NCBI GenBank assembly: GCA_031256305.1
Contig: JAIRQU010000081.1
Span: 1 to 12,320, forward strand
DNA length: 12,320 nucleotides
Direction of reading: 5' to 3'
Source: Burkholderiaceae bacterium
GTDB lineage: Bacteria > Pseudomonadota > Gammaproteobacteria > Burkholderiales > Burkholderiaceae_C
The notes under the pieces were generated by a model. That model was not told the DNA's origin, made no database searches, and saw only the letters and a program-made list of their open reading frames with translations. Position 1 is the stretch's first letter, and every line of letters starts with the position of its first letter. Both the position numbers and the translations under genes were made by a program. Positions 1 to 7,097 of the stretch are shown piece by piece.

Positions 1-1
1 C

Positions 2-271
2 ACCGCCAATTACCTGCGCTACAGCGGCGTGCCCCTGGCCCCCGTGCCGCCCGATCAACGCTTTAATCCCAACGCGCCGGTACAACAATATACGGAACAA
101 TACGCAACCCGTACCACAGCCAATGGAACCCCTGTAGGTTGGGGTAAGCCGCAGGCGCACCCCAACACCCCGATATTTGGAAATTCCATGAAATGTTTAT
201 TTGACACAAGGGCAGGGGCGTTGGGGTTCATAAACTCACCCCAATCTATGCGGTCTGGTATTGGTCATTAA
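2..271 (+). CDS. C-terminal part of an unrecognised protein entering from the left edge
   Basis: A frame is open from the first bases to a TAA at 269-271. The first 20 or so codons end almost always in G or C, as in the genes of this window, and read as ordinary protein (NYLRYSGVPLAPVPPDQRF). This suggests the end of a real gene whose start lies outside. From about base 75 the codons become AT-richer, and the last 45 codons run straight through two REP-like palindromes. The present C-terminus may therefore come from repeat sequence inserted at or before the original stop. I recognise no family. The alternative is that the gene ends elsewhere and this frame is open by chance. Confidence 0.35.
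   Translation, partial: TANYLRYSGVPLAPVPPDQRFNPNAPVQQYTEQYATRTTANGTPVGWGKPQAHPNTPIFGNSMKCLFDTRAGALGFINSPQSMRSGIGH
134..171 (+). repeat. REP-like palindrome, first copy (forward)
   Basis: The copy opens with GTAG (134-137). An 8-bp stem follows, GTTGGGGT (138-145) pairing with ACCCCAAC (159-166), with an inner stem GCC/GGC (148-150/154-156) around the loop GCA; the repeat ends in ACCCC. A tetranucleotide GTAG before an imperfect palindrome is the known layout of REP elements mobilised by REP-associated tyrosine transposases (RAYTs). No RAYT gene is in this window. Confidence 0.7.
215..249 (-). repeat. REP-like palindrome, second copy (inverted)
   Basis: Read on the minus strand this copy begins ATAGATTGGGGTGAG and ends AACCCCAACGCCCC. 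It matches the first copy in its head (GTAGGTTGGGGTAAG) and its tail (CACCCCAACACCCC) but differs in the loop. The stem is TTGGGGT/ACCCCAA (plus-strand 221-227/238-244) around a 10-base loop. The two copies face each other across a 43-base AT-rich spacer, so 134-249 resembles a REPIN or BIME doublet. Confidence 0.65.
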
Positions 272-344
272 CACAAAACGGCGTGCAATGCAATTTCCAG
301 GACAACGCCCAACCCGCTCCGCGCCGGGGTATTGCGCACGCCCC

Positions 345-350
345 TAGAAT
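345..350 (+). promoter_or_regulatory. possible -10 box of fkpB-ispH
   Basis: TAGAAT lies nine bases before the fkpB ATG at 360. No convincing -35 is seen 16-18 bases upstream. There is no Shine-Dalgarno sequence between the box and the ATG, so any transcript starting here would have almost no leader. Confidence 0.4.
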
Positions 351-359
351 CAGCCGCCT

Positions 360-827
360 ATGTCCGTTTCCGCCCAATCGCCTGCCGCCGTCATTCAGCC
401 GGGGTCTTTCCTGACGCTGCACTACCGCCTTGCGGGGCCGCGCGGCAACATCATCAACACCTTCGGCGGCGCGCCCGCGACGCTTTCCATCGGTTCGGGC
501 GAGCTGGCCCCGGCGCTGGAGGCGCGCCTGCTGGGGCTGGCCGAAGGCGCGCACGTCATGCTGGACTTTGCGCCCGGCCAGGTGTTTGGCGCGCGCAGCC
601 CGGACATGATCCAGTGGCTGCCGCGCCAGGAACTCGACGCGCTGGGCGACCCGCAAGAACATTACGCCGTGGGCGACGCGCTGCAACTGGCCACGCCAGA
701 CGGGCAGGGGCGCTTTGCCGCCGTGGTGCTGGCGGTACGCGAGGACGGCGCGCTGCGGCTGGACTTCAATCATCCGCTGGCGGGTCAGCCGGTGACGTTC
801 GAGGCGCGCATCATCGGGGTGCTGTGA
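360..827 (+). CDS. fkpB: FKBP-type peptidyl-prolyl cis-trans isomerase, FkpB/SlpA class
   Basis: A 155-residue protein of the small SlpA/FkpB class, which catalyses cis-trans isomerisation of prolyl bonds and acts as a folding helper, presumably in the cytoplasm since no signal peptide is visible. The FKBP fold is split by an insert-in-flap domain (roughly residues 80-130). Landmarks are the FG pair at 76-77, SPDMIQW at 80-86 and the hallmark DFNHPLAG at 135-142, which is nearly invariant in this class. The length fits the family (about 150). The ATG at 360 is chosen because the FKBP domain begins about 14 residues later and a -10-like TAGAAT lies just upstream. The stop overlaps the ispH start by one base (TGATG), so the two are probably translated together. 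The same gene pair occurs in E. coli. Confidence 0.93.
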   Translation: MSVSAQSPAAVIQPGSFLTLHYRLAGPRGNIINTFGGAPATLSIGSGELAPALEARLLGLAEGAHVMLDFAPGQVFGARSPDMIQWLPRQELDALGDPQEHYAVGDALQLATPDGQGRFAAVVLAVREDGALRLDFNHPLAGQPVTFEARIIGVL

Positions 828-1786
828 TGCAGGTGCTGCTGGCCGAGCCGCGCGGTTTTTGCGCCGGGGTGGATCGCGCCATTGAAATCGTCGAGCGCGC
901 GCTGGTCAAGTTCGGCGCGCCGGTCTATGTGCGCCACGAGATCGTGCACAACACCTTTGTCGTCAATGACCTGAAAGCGCGCGGGGCGGTGTTCATCGAG
1001 CAGCTCGATGAAGTGCCGCCGGGCGCGACGCTGGTGTTTTCGGCGCACGGCGTGCCCAAGCGCGTGCAGGTCGAGGCGGCGGCACGCGGTTTGCGCGTGT
1101 TCGACGCCACCTGCCCGCTGGTGGCCAAGGTGCATGTGGAAGTGGCCAAGCTGCACCGCGAGGGTTACGAGTTCATCATGATCGGCCACAAGGGCCACCC
1201 GGAAGTCGAGGGCACGATGGGGCAACTGACTGGCGGCATCCACCTGGTCGAGGACGTGGCGGGCGTGGCCCGGCTGGCCCCGGCGCAAAGCCAGAAGCTG
1301 GCCGTGGTCACGCAGACCACGCTGTCGGTGGACGACGCGGCGCGGATTCTGGCAGCTATCCGGGCGCGCTTTCCCGGCGTGCGCGAGTCCAAGCAGCAGG
1401 ACATCTGCTACGCCACGCAGAATCGCCAGGACGCGGTCAAGCTGTTGGCGCGCCAGGTCGATCTGGTGATCGTGGTGGGCAGCCCTACCAGCAGCAACTC
1501 CAACCGGCTGCGCGAAGTAGCGCACAAGCTGGGCGTGCCCGCGCACATGGTCGATGGCGCGGCGCAACTGCGCGCCCAGTGGCTGCAAGGCAAGACGCGG
1601 GTGGGCATCACTGCGGGCGCATCAGCGCCGGACACGCTGGTGCGGCAGGTCATTGAGCGCCTGCGCGCGCTGGGCGCGGTGTCGGTGCAAACGCTGGGCG
1701 GCATCGAGGAATCGGTCAAATTTCCCCTGCCCAAGGGCCTCAAGCTGCCTGGCCCCGCCGAGCAGGCGCTGGAGCATTTGCGCTAA
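827..1786 (+). CDS. ispH: 4-hydroxy-3-methylbut-2-enyl diphosphate reductase (IspH/LytB)
   Basis: A 319-residue enzyme for the last step of the MEP pathway, reducing HMBPP to IPP and DMAPP with an oxygen-sensitive iron-sulphur cluster. The three cluster cysteines are present: C12 (RGFCAG), C96 (DATCPLV) and C194 (DICYATQNR). The substrate-binding and catalytic set is intact too: H41, H74, H124, E126 (HPEVEG), the SSN at 222-224 and S266 (TAGAS). Length and spacing match the E. coli enzyme within a few residues. The frame is open upstream to 332, but that stretch is out-of-frame fkpB. The ATG at 827 gives the standard N-terminus ([14 protein letters not shown]), overlaps the fkpB stop, and follows a weak GGGG ribosome site. 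Confidence 0.98.
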   Translation: MQVLLAEPRGFCAGVDRAIEIVERALVKFGAPVYVRHEIVHNTFVVNDLKARGAVFIEQLDEVPPGATLVFSAHGVPKRVQVEAAARGLRVFDATCPLVAKVHVEVAKLHREGYEFIMIGHKGHPEVEGTMGQLTGGIHLVEDVAGVARLAPAQSQKLAVVTQTTLSVDDAARILAAIRARFPGVRESKQQDICYATQNRQDAVKLLARQVDLVIVVGSPTSSNSNRLREVAHKLGVPAHMVDGAAQLRAQWLQGKTRVGITAGASAPDTLVRQVIERLRALGAVSVQTLGGIEESVKFPLPKGLKLPGPAEQALEHLR

Positions 1787-1844
1787 CCAGCGGCATTCCC
1801 GGTGTCATCCGAATTGATTAGGATGGTGCGCATGAGGTATCGTC

Positions 1845-2768
1845 ATGTTTGCTTCTGAACCCGTCCTGCATTCCGTTACTGGCGCTCAAAACCGGCGGCT
1901 GGCCTGGTGGCAGTGGGGCGCGCCAGACGCGCCGCATCTGGTCGTTTGCGTGCACGGTTTGACGCGCCAGGGGCGCGATTTCGACGCCATCGCGGCGGCA
2001 TTGGTAGCGCGGGCGCAAGGCCGGGCGGTGCGCGTGGTCTGCCCGGACGTGGCCGGACGCGGTCAGAGCGATCCGCTGCCTGACCCGCAGGCCTACCAGC
2101 CGCTGACTTACGTGGCCGACATGCTGCCGGTGCTGGCCGATTTGCAGCGGCGTGCGCCGATTGCGGCGCTGGACTGGGTCGGCACCAGCATGGGCGGCAT
2201 CATGGGCATGTTGTACGCCGGTTCGCCCCAGGACACGCTGCCCGTCCCGGTGCGGCGGCTGGTGCTCAACGACGTGGGGCCAGAGTTGGCCTGGGCCGCG
2301 CTGCAACGCATCGGCGCCTATGTCGGCCAAACGCCGGAGTGGGACACGGTCGAGCAAGCCGCGGCGGCGCTGCGCGTGACCAACGCCGGTTTTGGGCCAC
2401 ACAGCGACGCGGACTGGCTCGAACTCTCGCGTCACTGCCTGCGCGCCGCGCCCGGCGGGCGCTGGCGGCTGCACTACGACCCGGCCATCGCGCAAGTTTT
2501 CAGGGATGCCACGCCAGAAGCCAACGCGCAAGCCAGCGCCGTCATGTGGCAGCTCTACGACCGCATCACGGCGCGCGTGCTGCTCATCCGCGGCGGCGCT
2601 TCGGATTTGCTCACGCCCGCCGTGGCGCGGGAAATGGCCGTGCGCGGCCCCAAGGCCACGGGGGTTGAATTTGCCGGGGTCGGCCATGCGCCGACGCTGA
2701 TCGCCCCCGGCCAGCAGCGCGCGGTGCTGGACTTTTTGCTGCCTGAAACGACGGATGCGGCGTCATGA
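1845..2768 (+). CDS. alpha/beta-fold hydrolase coupled to relA
   Basis: A 307-residue cytosolic alpha/beta hydrolase. Visible elements are the oxyanion-region HG (37-38) on the early strand, DVAGRGQSD (68-76), the nucleophile elbow GTSMGG with Ser115, the acid Asp254 (GGASDLLTP) and His281 (GVGHAP). The triad is therefore complete. The substrate cannot be read from sequence; esterase, lactonase and C-C hydrolase activities all occur in this fold. The start at 1845 has GAGG at 1834-1837, seven bases upstream. A slightly earlier ATG at 1832 is out of frame and stops quickly. A TAGGAT at 1819-1824 could be a -10 box in the 58-base gap after ispH. The stop overlaps the relA start as ATGA, implying coupled translation. 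Confidence 0.88.
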   Translation: MFASEPVLHSVTGAQNRRLAWWQWGAPDAPHLVVCVHGLTRQGRDFDAIAAALVARAQGRAVRVVCPDVAGRGQSDPLPDPQAYQPLTYVADMLPVLADLQRRAPIAALDWVGTSMGGIMGMLYAGSPQDTLPVPVRRLVLNDVGPELAWAALQRIGAYVGQTPEWDTVEQAAAALRVTNAGFGPHSDADWLELSRHCLRAAPGGRWRLHYDPAIAQVFRDATPEANAQASAVMWQLYDRITARVLLIRGGASDLLTPAVAREMAVRGPKATGVEFAGVGHAPTLIAPGQQRAVLDFLLPETTDAAS

Positions 2769-5023
2769 CGGGTAAAGCGGCTGAAATGGCAAAAACAGCG
2801 GCGCTGGCGTACCCGCAGATTCCCGCGGCTGCGGTGCTGGCCGCATCGGTTGGCGATGGGGCGGCGCAAGACGGGGTGCGCGAAAAAGCGCGCGCCTTTG
2901 CCGAACCGCTGTTGTCGGGACTGGTTACCCGCGCGGGCGAGGGGCTGCTCGACCACGCCGACGCGGCGGCGCGAATCCTGGCGGACATTGGCGGCTCCGA
3001 GACCATGCAGGCGGCCATGTATCTGTCCTATGCCTGCGGCCAGTTGAGCCGCCCCGAAGAAATCATCGGCAAAATCTTCGGCCCCGGTCTGGCGCGGCTG
3101 GCGGCTGAAGCGCACCGGCTTGAAATCGTGCAGCAGCGTTCGCGCCAAAGCCGCGCCAACGCCGATGACGGTCCCGGCGACCAAGCCCGGCAGACCGAGA
3201 ACGTGCGCAAGATGCTGCTGGCGTTCTCGCGCGATTTGCGCGTGGTGCTGCTGCGCCTGACCTCGCGCCTGCAAACGCTGCGCTACAGCGCGCAGGTCAA
3301 AGAGCCGCTGGTGCCCAGCTTGCTGCGCGAATCCAGCGATGTGTTCGCCCCGCTGGTCAACCGCCTGGGCATCTGGCAGATCAAGTGGGAGATGGAAGAC
3401 CTGATCTTCCGCGCGCAAGAGCCGCAGACCTATCACCTGATCGCCTCGCTGTTGCACGAAACGCGCGCCCAGCGCGAGGCCGAAATGGCCGCGCGCCGCG
3501 CCGAACTGGAGCGCGCGCTAGCCGCCGCGGGCATCCGCGCCAGCGTATCGGGGCGGCCCAAGCACATCAGCAGCATCGTGCGCAAGATGCGCGGCAAGCA
3601 ACTGGACTTCAACCGCGTGTTCGACGTGCGCGCGCTGCGCGTGATCGTGCCCGGCGTTGATGATTGCTACGCGGCCCTGGGGTGGGTGCACGCGCATTAC
3701 ACGCCCGTGCCCGGCGAATTTGACGACTACATCGCCAAGCCCAAGGCCAACGGTTACCAGTCACTGCACACCGTGGTGCGTGACGCGGAGGGCAAGACCT
3801 GGGAAGTCCAGATCCGCACGCCTGAAATGCACGAGTACGCCGAGCACGGCGTGGCCGCGCACTGGGCCTATAAAGAAGCGGGCGCGCGCGGCTATGCGGG
3901 CGTAAGCGCCGCCAGCGCCTACGACGCCAAGATCGCCGTGCTGCGCCAGTTGCTGGAATGGGAACATGATTTTTCCAGCGCCGCGGCCGCCACCTCACAC
4001 ACCGGGCTGTTCGACGACCGCATCTATGCGTTCACGCCCGACGCGGCCATCGTCGAGTTGCCTGCGGGCGCCACGCCCGTGGACTTTGCCTATGCCGTGC
4101 ATACCGAGCTGGGCCACCGCTGCCGCGGCGCCAAGGTCGATGGCGCGCTGGTGCCGCTGAACACGCCGCTGAAAAACGGCCAGACGGTGGAAATCACCGC
4201 CGCCAAGGAGGGCGGCCCCTCGCGCGACTGGCTCAACCCCGGCCAGGGCTATCTGGCCAGCGCGCGCTCGCGCGCCAAGGTGCGCGCCTGGTTCAACGCC
4301 CAGCACATGCGCGAGACCATCGCGCGCGGGCGCGAAATGGTCGAAAGACTCCTCCAGCGCGAAGGCAAGACCGCGCTATCGCTGGAACAACTGGCCGGGG
4401 AACTGGGCTTCAAATCGCCCGACGCGCTGTTTGAAACCGTGGGCAAGGACGAGCTTTCGCTGCGCAGCATCGAAGCCAAACTGCGCCCCGGCACGGCGGC
4501 GGACAGTGAAAAGGCCGAGGCCGGACAAGTCGCCACGCGCCAGGGCGGCGCGCAATCGGGCGCCGCCCGGCGCGGCGGCGTGCTGGTCGTGGGGCTGGAC
4601 TCGTTGCTGACCCACCCGGCCAAATGCTGCAAGCCCGCGCCGCCCGACAACATTGGCGGCTACGTCACGCGCGGGCGCGGCGTCACGGTACACCGGCGCG
4701 ACTGCGCGGCCTTCCGGTCGCTGCTGACAAGCGAGCCGGAACGCATCATCGACGTAAGCTGGGGCGAACCAGCCAAGGACCGCCCGCCGCCCGCGTATCC
4801 GGTGGACGTCATGGTCGAGGCGGCCGACCGGCAGGGGCTGCTGCGCGATGTTTCCGATGTCTTTACGCGGCAAAAGATGAACGTCATTGGCGCGCAGTCC
4901 CAAACCGTCAAGGGCTGGACCTGGATGACCCTGACCGCCGAGGTCAGCGACACCCGGCGCCTGGCCCAGGTGCTGCGCGAAGTGCAGGCCGTGCCCGGCG
5001 TGCGCGTGGCGCGGCGGCGCTAA
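2765..5023 (+). CDS. relA: (p)ppGpp synthetase I, synthetase-only RelA
   Basis: A 752-residue long RSH protein that makes (p)ppGpp from ATP and GTP/GDP on stalled ribosomes. Order: a degenerate HD hydrolase domain (about 40-200), synthetase (about 200-375, with GRPKH at 263-267, EFDD at 318-321, NGYQSLHT at 329-336), TGS (about 415-480), a helical region, a Cys-containing zinc-finger domain (C621, C622, H643, C647) and a C-terminal ACT domain (about 675-750). The hydrolase HD motif and its later ED are replaced (YLSYACGQ at 86-93), and the metal-binding LADR region reads LTSR. The acidic ExDD synthetase motif is the type known from monofunctional RelA, whereas bifunctional enzymes carry a basic RxKD. 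I infer that this enzyme cannot degrade (p)ppGpp. The start overlaps the hydrolase stop; a second ATG at 2786 is possible. Confidence 0.95.
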   Translation: MTGKAAEMAKTAALAYPQIPAAAVLAASVGDGAAQDGVREKARAFAEPLLSGLVTRAGEGLLDHADAAARILADIGGSETMQAAMYLSYACGQLSRPEEIIGKIFGPGLARLAAEAHRLEIVQQRSRQSRANADDGPGDQARQTENVRKMLLAFSRDLRVVLLRLTSRLQTLRYSAQVKEPLVPSLLRESSDVFAPLVNRLGIWQIKWEMEDLIFRAQEPQTYHLIASLLHETRAQREAEMAARRAELERALAAAGIRASVSGRPKHISSIVRKMRGKQLDFNRVFDVRALRVIVPGVDDCYAALGWVHAHYTPVPGEFDDYIAKPKANGYQSLHTVVRDAEGKTWEVQIRTPEMHEYAEHGVAAHWAYKEAGARGYAGVSAASAYDAKIAVLRQLLEWEHDFSSAAAATSHTGLFDDRIYAFTPDAAIVELPAGATPVDFAYAVHTELGHRCRGAKVDGALVPLNTPLKNGQTVEITAAKEGGPSRDWLNPGQGYLASARSRAKVRAWFNAQHMRETIARGREMVERLLQREGKTALSLEQLAGELGFKSPDALFETVGKDELSLRSIEAKLRPGTAADSEKAEAGQVATRQGGAQSGAARRGGVLVVGLDSLLTHPAKCCKPAPPDNIGGYVTRGRGVTVHRRDCAAFRSLLTSEPERIIDVSWGEPAKDRPPPAYPVDVMVEAADRQGLLRDVSDVFTRQKMNVIGAQSQTVKGWTWMTLTAEVSDTRRLAQVLREVQAVPGVRVARRR

Positions 5024-5043
5024 CGGCAGGCCCGGCCAGCGGC

Positions 5044-5330
5044 TGCGCCAATGAGCAGGTGGGCATCGGGTACTGCCTGACCAGGCCCCAAACGCTGCAA
5101 ACCAGCGGGATGATTGGGCGTTTCAATGGCCGCATAGCCGGTGCGCTCAAGGCGCACCGCTGCAACAGTGCAACGATCTTGAACAAATGTTCATGCACTA
5201 TGCGGCGCTGTACAACCATCCACTGCCACAGTCAGCCCTGGATAGCAAGGCACCCATGCAGGCCACGCATCAGTGGGATATACCCCATTCGCTTTTATTC
5301 AATAAGAGTCTTTATGGTTGTCTGGGATGA
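5044..5330 (+). pseudogene. C-terminal relic of an IS481-type transposase
   Basis: Two consecutive frames together read as the end of an IS481-family DDE transposase. From 5044 the first frame gives CLTRPQTLQTSGMIGRFNGR, matching the family's LTxPxxPQTNGMVERFNGRI. At about 5165-5175 the match moves to the frame that continues DLEQMFMHYAALYNHPLPQS and SALDSKAPMQA, which fits a one-base deletion, and it ends at a TGA (5328-5330). The third catalytic acidic residue, the Glu of VERFN, is Gly here (GGG at 5116-5118). The N-terminal two-thirds of the transposase is missing; the relic starts some 20 bases after the relA stop. It cannot be active. relA itself looks full length. Exact boundaries and terminal repeats are not visible. 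Confidence 0.75.
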
Positions 5331-5609
5331 GACAGGTAAAGACTGTCAAGGCGTTGTTAGCGGTGGTTGAGTTGTGATGGTGCTGGTGTGCCCGTCACCG
5401 GCAATCAGGTTGAGGGTGCGGCCCATGCTCACCGTCTTTTCGTCAAAGTTGATGAGCTTGCCCGCGCGCCGGGCAAGTGACGTAGGGCGCGGGGCTTTTG
5501 CTTGAATCGTGAAAGGTAATGGCTTTTTGCTTTTTCTAACGTCGCAAGGTACTCCGGTCGAGCCGAAAGGCGCTGTCCCTGAGTATTTCGGCGCGGGTGA
5601 TGGGGCTGT
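5331..5609. other. intergenic stretch with no recognised gene
   Basis: About 280 bases between the transposase relic and the exporter stop, with lower GC than the genes. Its left part may hold the old right flank of the insertion sequence. On the minus strand, 5462 down to a TGA at 5348-5346 reads as 38 codons of plausible protein (beginning GKLINFDEKTVSMGR), which could be a fragment of a gene broken by the insertion. I cannot assign it. No convincing terminator for the minus-strand exporter is seen here. Confidence 0.4.
5457..5477. other. 8-bp perfect hairpin
   Basis: CTTGCCCG (5457-5464) pairs with CGGGCAAG (5470-5477) around CGCGC. No run of T follows on either strand, so it is not a standard intrinsic terminator. 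It could slow polymerase leaving the minus-strand exporter gene or be a relic of the mobile element next to it. Confidence 0.45.
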
Positions 5610-7097
5610 TTATTTTTCCGCTTGCGCGGCCTGGGGTGTTTTATCCGGCGCGCCGCCATTTGGAGCGCGTTGGCGTTCAATGATCTGCACCGGATCGGAT
5701 TCGATCTGCCAGAAGATAAATGCCGAACCGATGGTCATCAGACCCAGGATGACCAGCGTGAGCTGGAACGCGGGCAGCGCCTGCGCGCCGCCGGCGCGGG
5801 CGGACACGTGCAACCAGTCGGCTGCCGCCGTGAGCAGACCCGCGGCCACGCTCACGCCCATGCTCATGGCCAGCATCTGCACCATGCTGAACAGGCTGTT
5901 GCCCGCCGCCGCGCCGTCCGCGTCCAGACTTTTGAGCGTGACGGTGTTCATGGCGGTAAATTGCAGTGAGTTGACCGCGCCGAACGCGACCAGTTGGCTG
6001 ATGCGCAACCACATCGGCTGGGCGGCGGCCATGAGCGCGAAACTGGCCATGAGCGCGCCCAGCAGCACGGTGTTGCCCAGCAGTACGCGCCGGTAGCCCA
6101 GGCGGGTGATGACGGGCGTGACAATTTTCTTGGCGAAGATGCCGGCAATGGCCATCGGCAGCATCAACAGGCCCGCCCGCGCCGGGCTGTAGCCCATGCC
6201 CAGTTGCATGAGCAGCGGAATCATGTAGGGCATCGCGCCCGATCCGATGCGCGCGAACAGATTGCCCAGCAGGCCGACGCGGTAACTCTGGATGCCAAAC
6301 AGGCGCGGCGGAAACAGCGGCGCGGGGGAGCGCAAGGCGTGCAGCCAATAGGCGGTGAGCATCGACAGGCCCAGCAGCAACAGCACGAGCACGATAACGT
6401 GCTTGAGCGCCAGGCCGCCCATGCCGTCGAGCGCCAGCGAGGCGCTGACCATCGCCACCGCCAGCATCAGATAGCCGCTCGCGTCAAAATGCCCCGCGGC
6501 GGGACTGCGCAAGCGGGGCATGGCTGCCAGCGTGGCGATAACGCCCAGCACGCCGATGGGCAGATTGATTAGAAAGATCCAGTGCCAGGAAATAGCCTGT
6601 ACCAGCCAGCCGCCCAGGGTGGGGCCGATCAGCGGGCCGACCAGGCCGGGGATGGCCATGAAGCTCATGGCTTCAAGGAATTGTTCGCGCGGGAACACGC
6701 GCAGCACCGCCAGGCGGCCCACCGGCAGCAGCATTGCGCCGCCCACGCCTTGCAGCACCCGCGCGGCGATGAGCCAGCTCAACGAGGGCGACATGGCGCA
6801 GCCTAGCGAACCGGCGGTAAACAGCACGATGGCCGCCAGATACACCTGCTTGACGCCCAGCGCGTCGGCCAGCCAGCCGGTGGCCGGAATCACCACCGCC
6901 ATCGTTAGGGCATAGGCCACCACCACCATCTGCATGTGCAGCGGGCTTTCGTGCAGAGCCTGCGCCATGCCGGGCAAGGCGGTGTTGACGATGGTGCCGT
7001 CCAGGCTCTGCATGAAAAAGCCGATGGCCACCAGCCACAGCAACGCGCGGCCATGCGCCGGCGATGGCGGCGGCGTTGACGGCGCGGGAGCAGTCAT
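5610..7097 (-). CDS. mdtD: DHA2-family (EmrB/QacA) MFS exporter, MdtD-like
   Basis: A 495-residue inner-membrane proton-coupled exporter of the drug:H+ antiporter-2 family, expected to have 14 membrane helices. Family motifs are LDGTIVNTALP (32-42), GWLADALGV (74-82), LQGVGGAMLLPVGR (115-128), GPLIGPTLGG (154-163) and WHWIFLINLPIG (171-182). The run GGAMLLPVGRL plus PREQF and the ASWHWIFLIN-type segment resemble E. coli MdtD more than EmrB, as I remember those sequences. The substrate is unknown. The frame is open upstream to 7319, but that part is out-of-frame serB. The ATG at 7097 gives a short hydrophilic N-terminus before helix 1 and overlaps the serB stop by four bases (ATGA), so this gene is the second cistron after serB. 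Confidence 0.9.
   Translation of the reverse strand: MTAPAPSTPPPSPAHGRALLWLVAIGFFMQSLDGTIVNTALPGMAQALHESPLHMQMVVVAYALTMAVVIPATGWLADALGVKQVYLAAIVLFTAGSLGCAMSPSLSWLIAARVLQGVGGAMLLPVGRLAVLRVFPREQFLEAMSFMAIPGLVGPLIGPTLGGWLVQAISWHWIFLINLPIGVLGVIATLAAMPRLRSPAAGHFDASGYLMLAVAMVSASLALDGMGGLALKHVIVLVLLLLGLSMLTAYWLHALRSPAPLFPPRLFGIQSYRVGLLGNLFARIGSGAMPYMIPLLMQLGMGYSPARAGLLMLPMAIAGIFAKKIVTPVITRLGYRRVLLGNTVLLGALMASFALMAAAQPMWLRISQLVAFGAVNSLQFTAMNTVTLKSLDADGAAAGNSLFSMVQMLAMSMGVSVAAGLLTAAADWLHVSARAGGAQALPAFQLTLVILGLMTIGSAFIFWQIESDPVQIIERQRAPNGGAPDKTPQAAQAEK

Noticed and set aside
201..206. TTGACA as a -35 box upstream of fkpB
   Set aside because: There is no -10-like hexamer 16-18 bases downstream, and the site lies in the spacer between the two palindromes.
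332..826. In-frame extension of ispH upstream to 332
   Set aside because: It is the out-of-frame reading of fkpB. ispH homologues start at the [14 protein letters not shown] segment, and the ATG at 827 overlaps the fkpB stop.
785..1588. 267-codon open frame on the minus strand inside ispH
   Set aside because: High GC makes long antisense frames common; the peptide is Arg/His/Ala-rich and resembles no family, while the plus strand has all IspH catalytic residues.
2555..3457. 300-codon minus-strand frame across the hydrolase/relA junction
   Set aside because: It covers two well-supported genes on the other strand and has typical antisense composition.
4624..5370. 248-codon plus-strand frame over the relA end and the gap
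   Set aside because: Its first half is relA in the wrong frame. Only its last part is meaningful, as the first frame of the transposase relic.
5994..6572. 192-codon plus-strand frame inside the exporter gene
   Set aside because: It is rich in His, Gln and Arg and is antisense to a clear membrane protein whose helices and motifs are intact.
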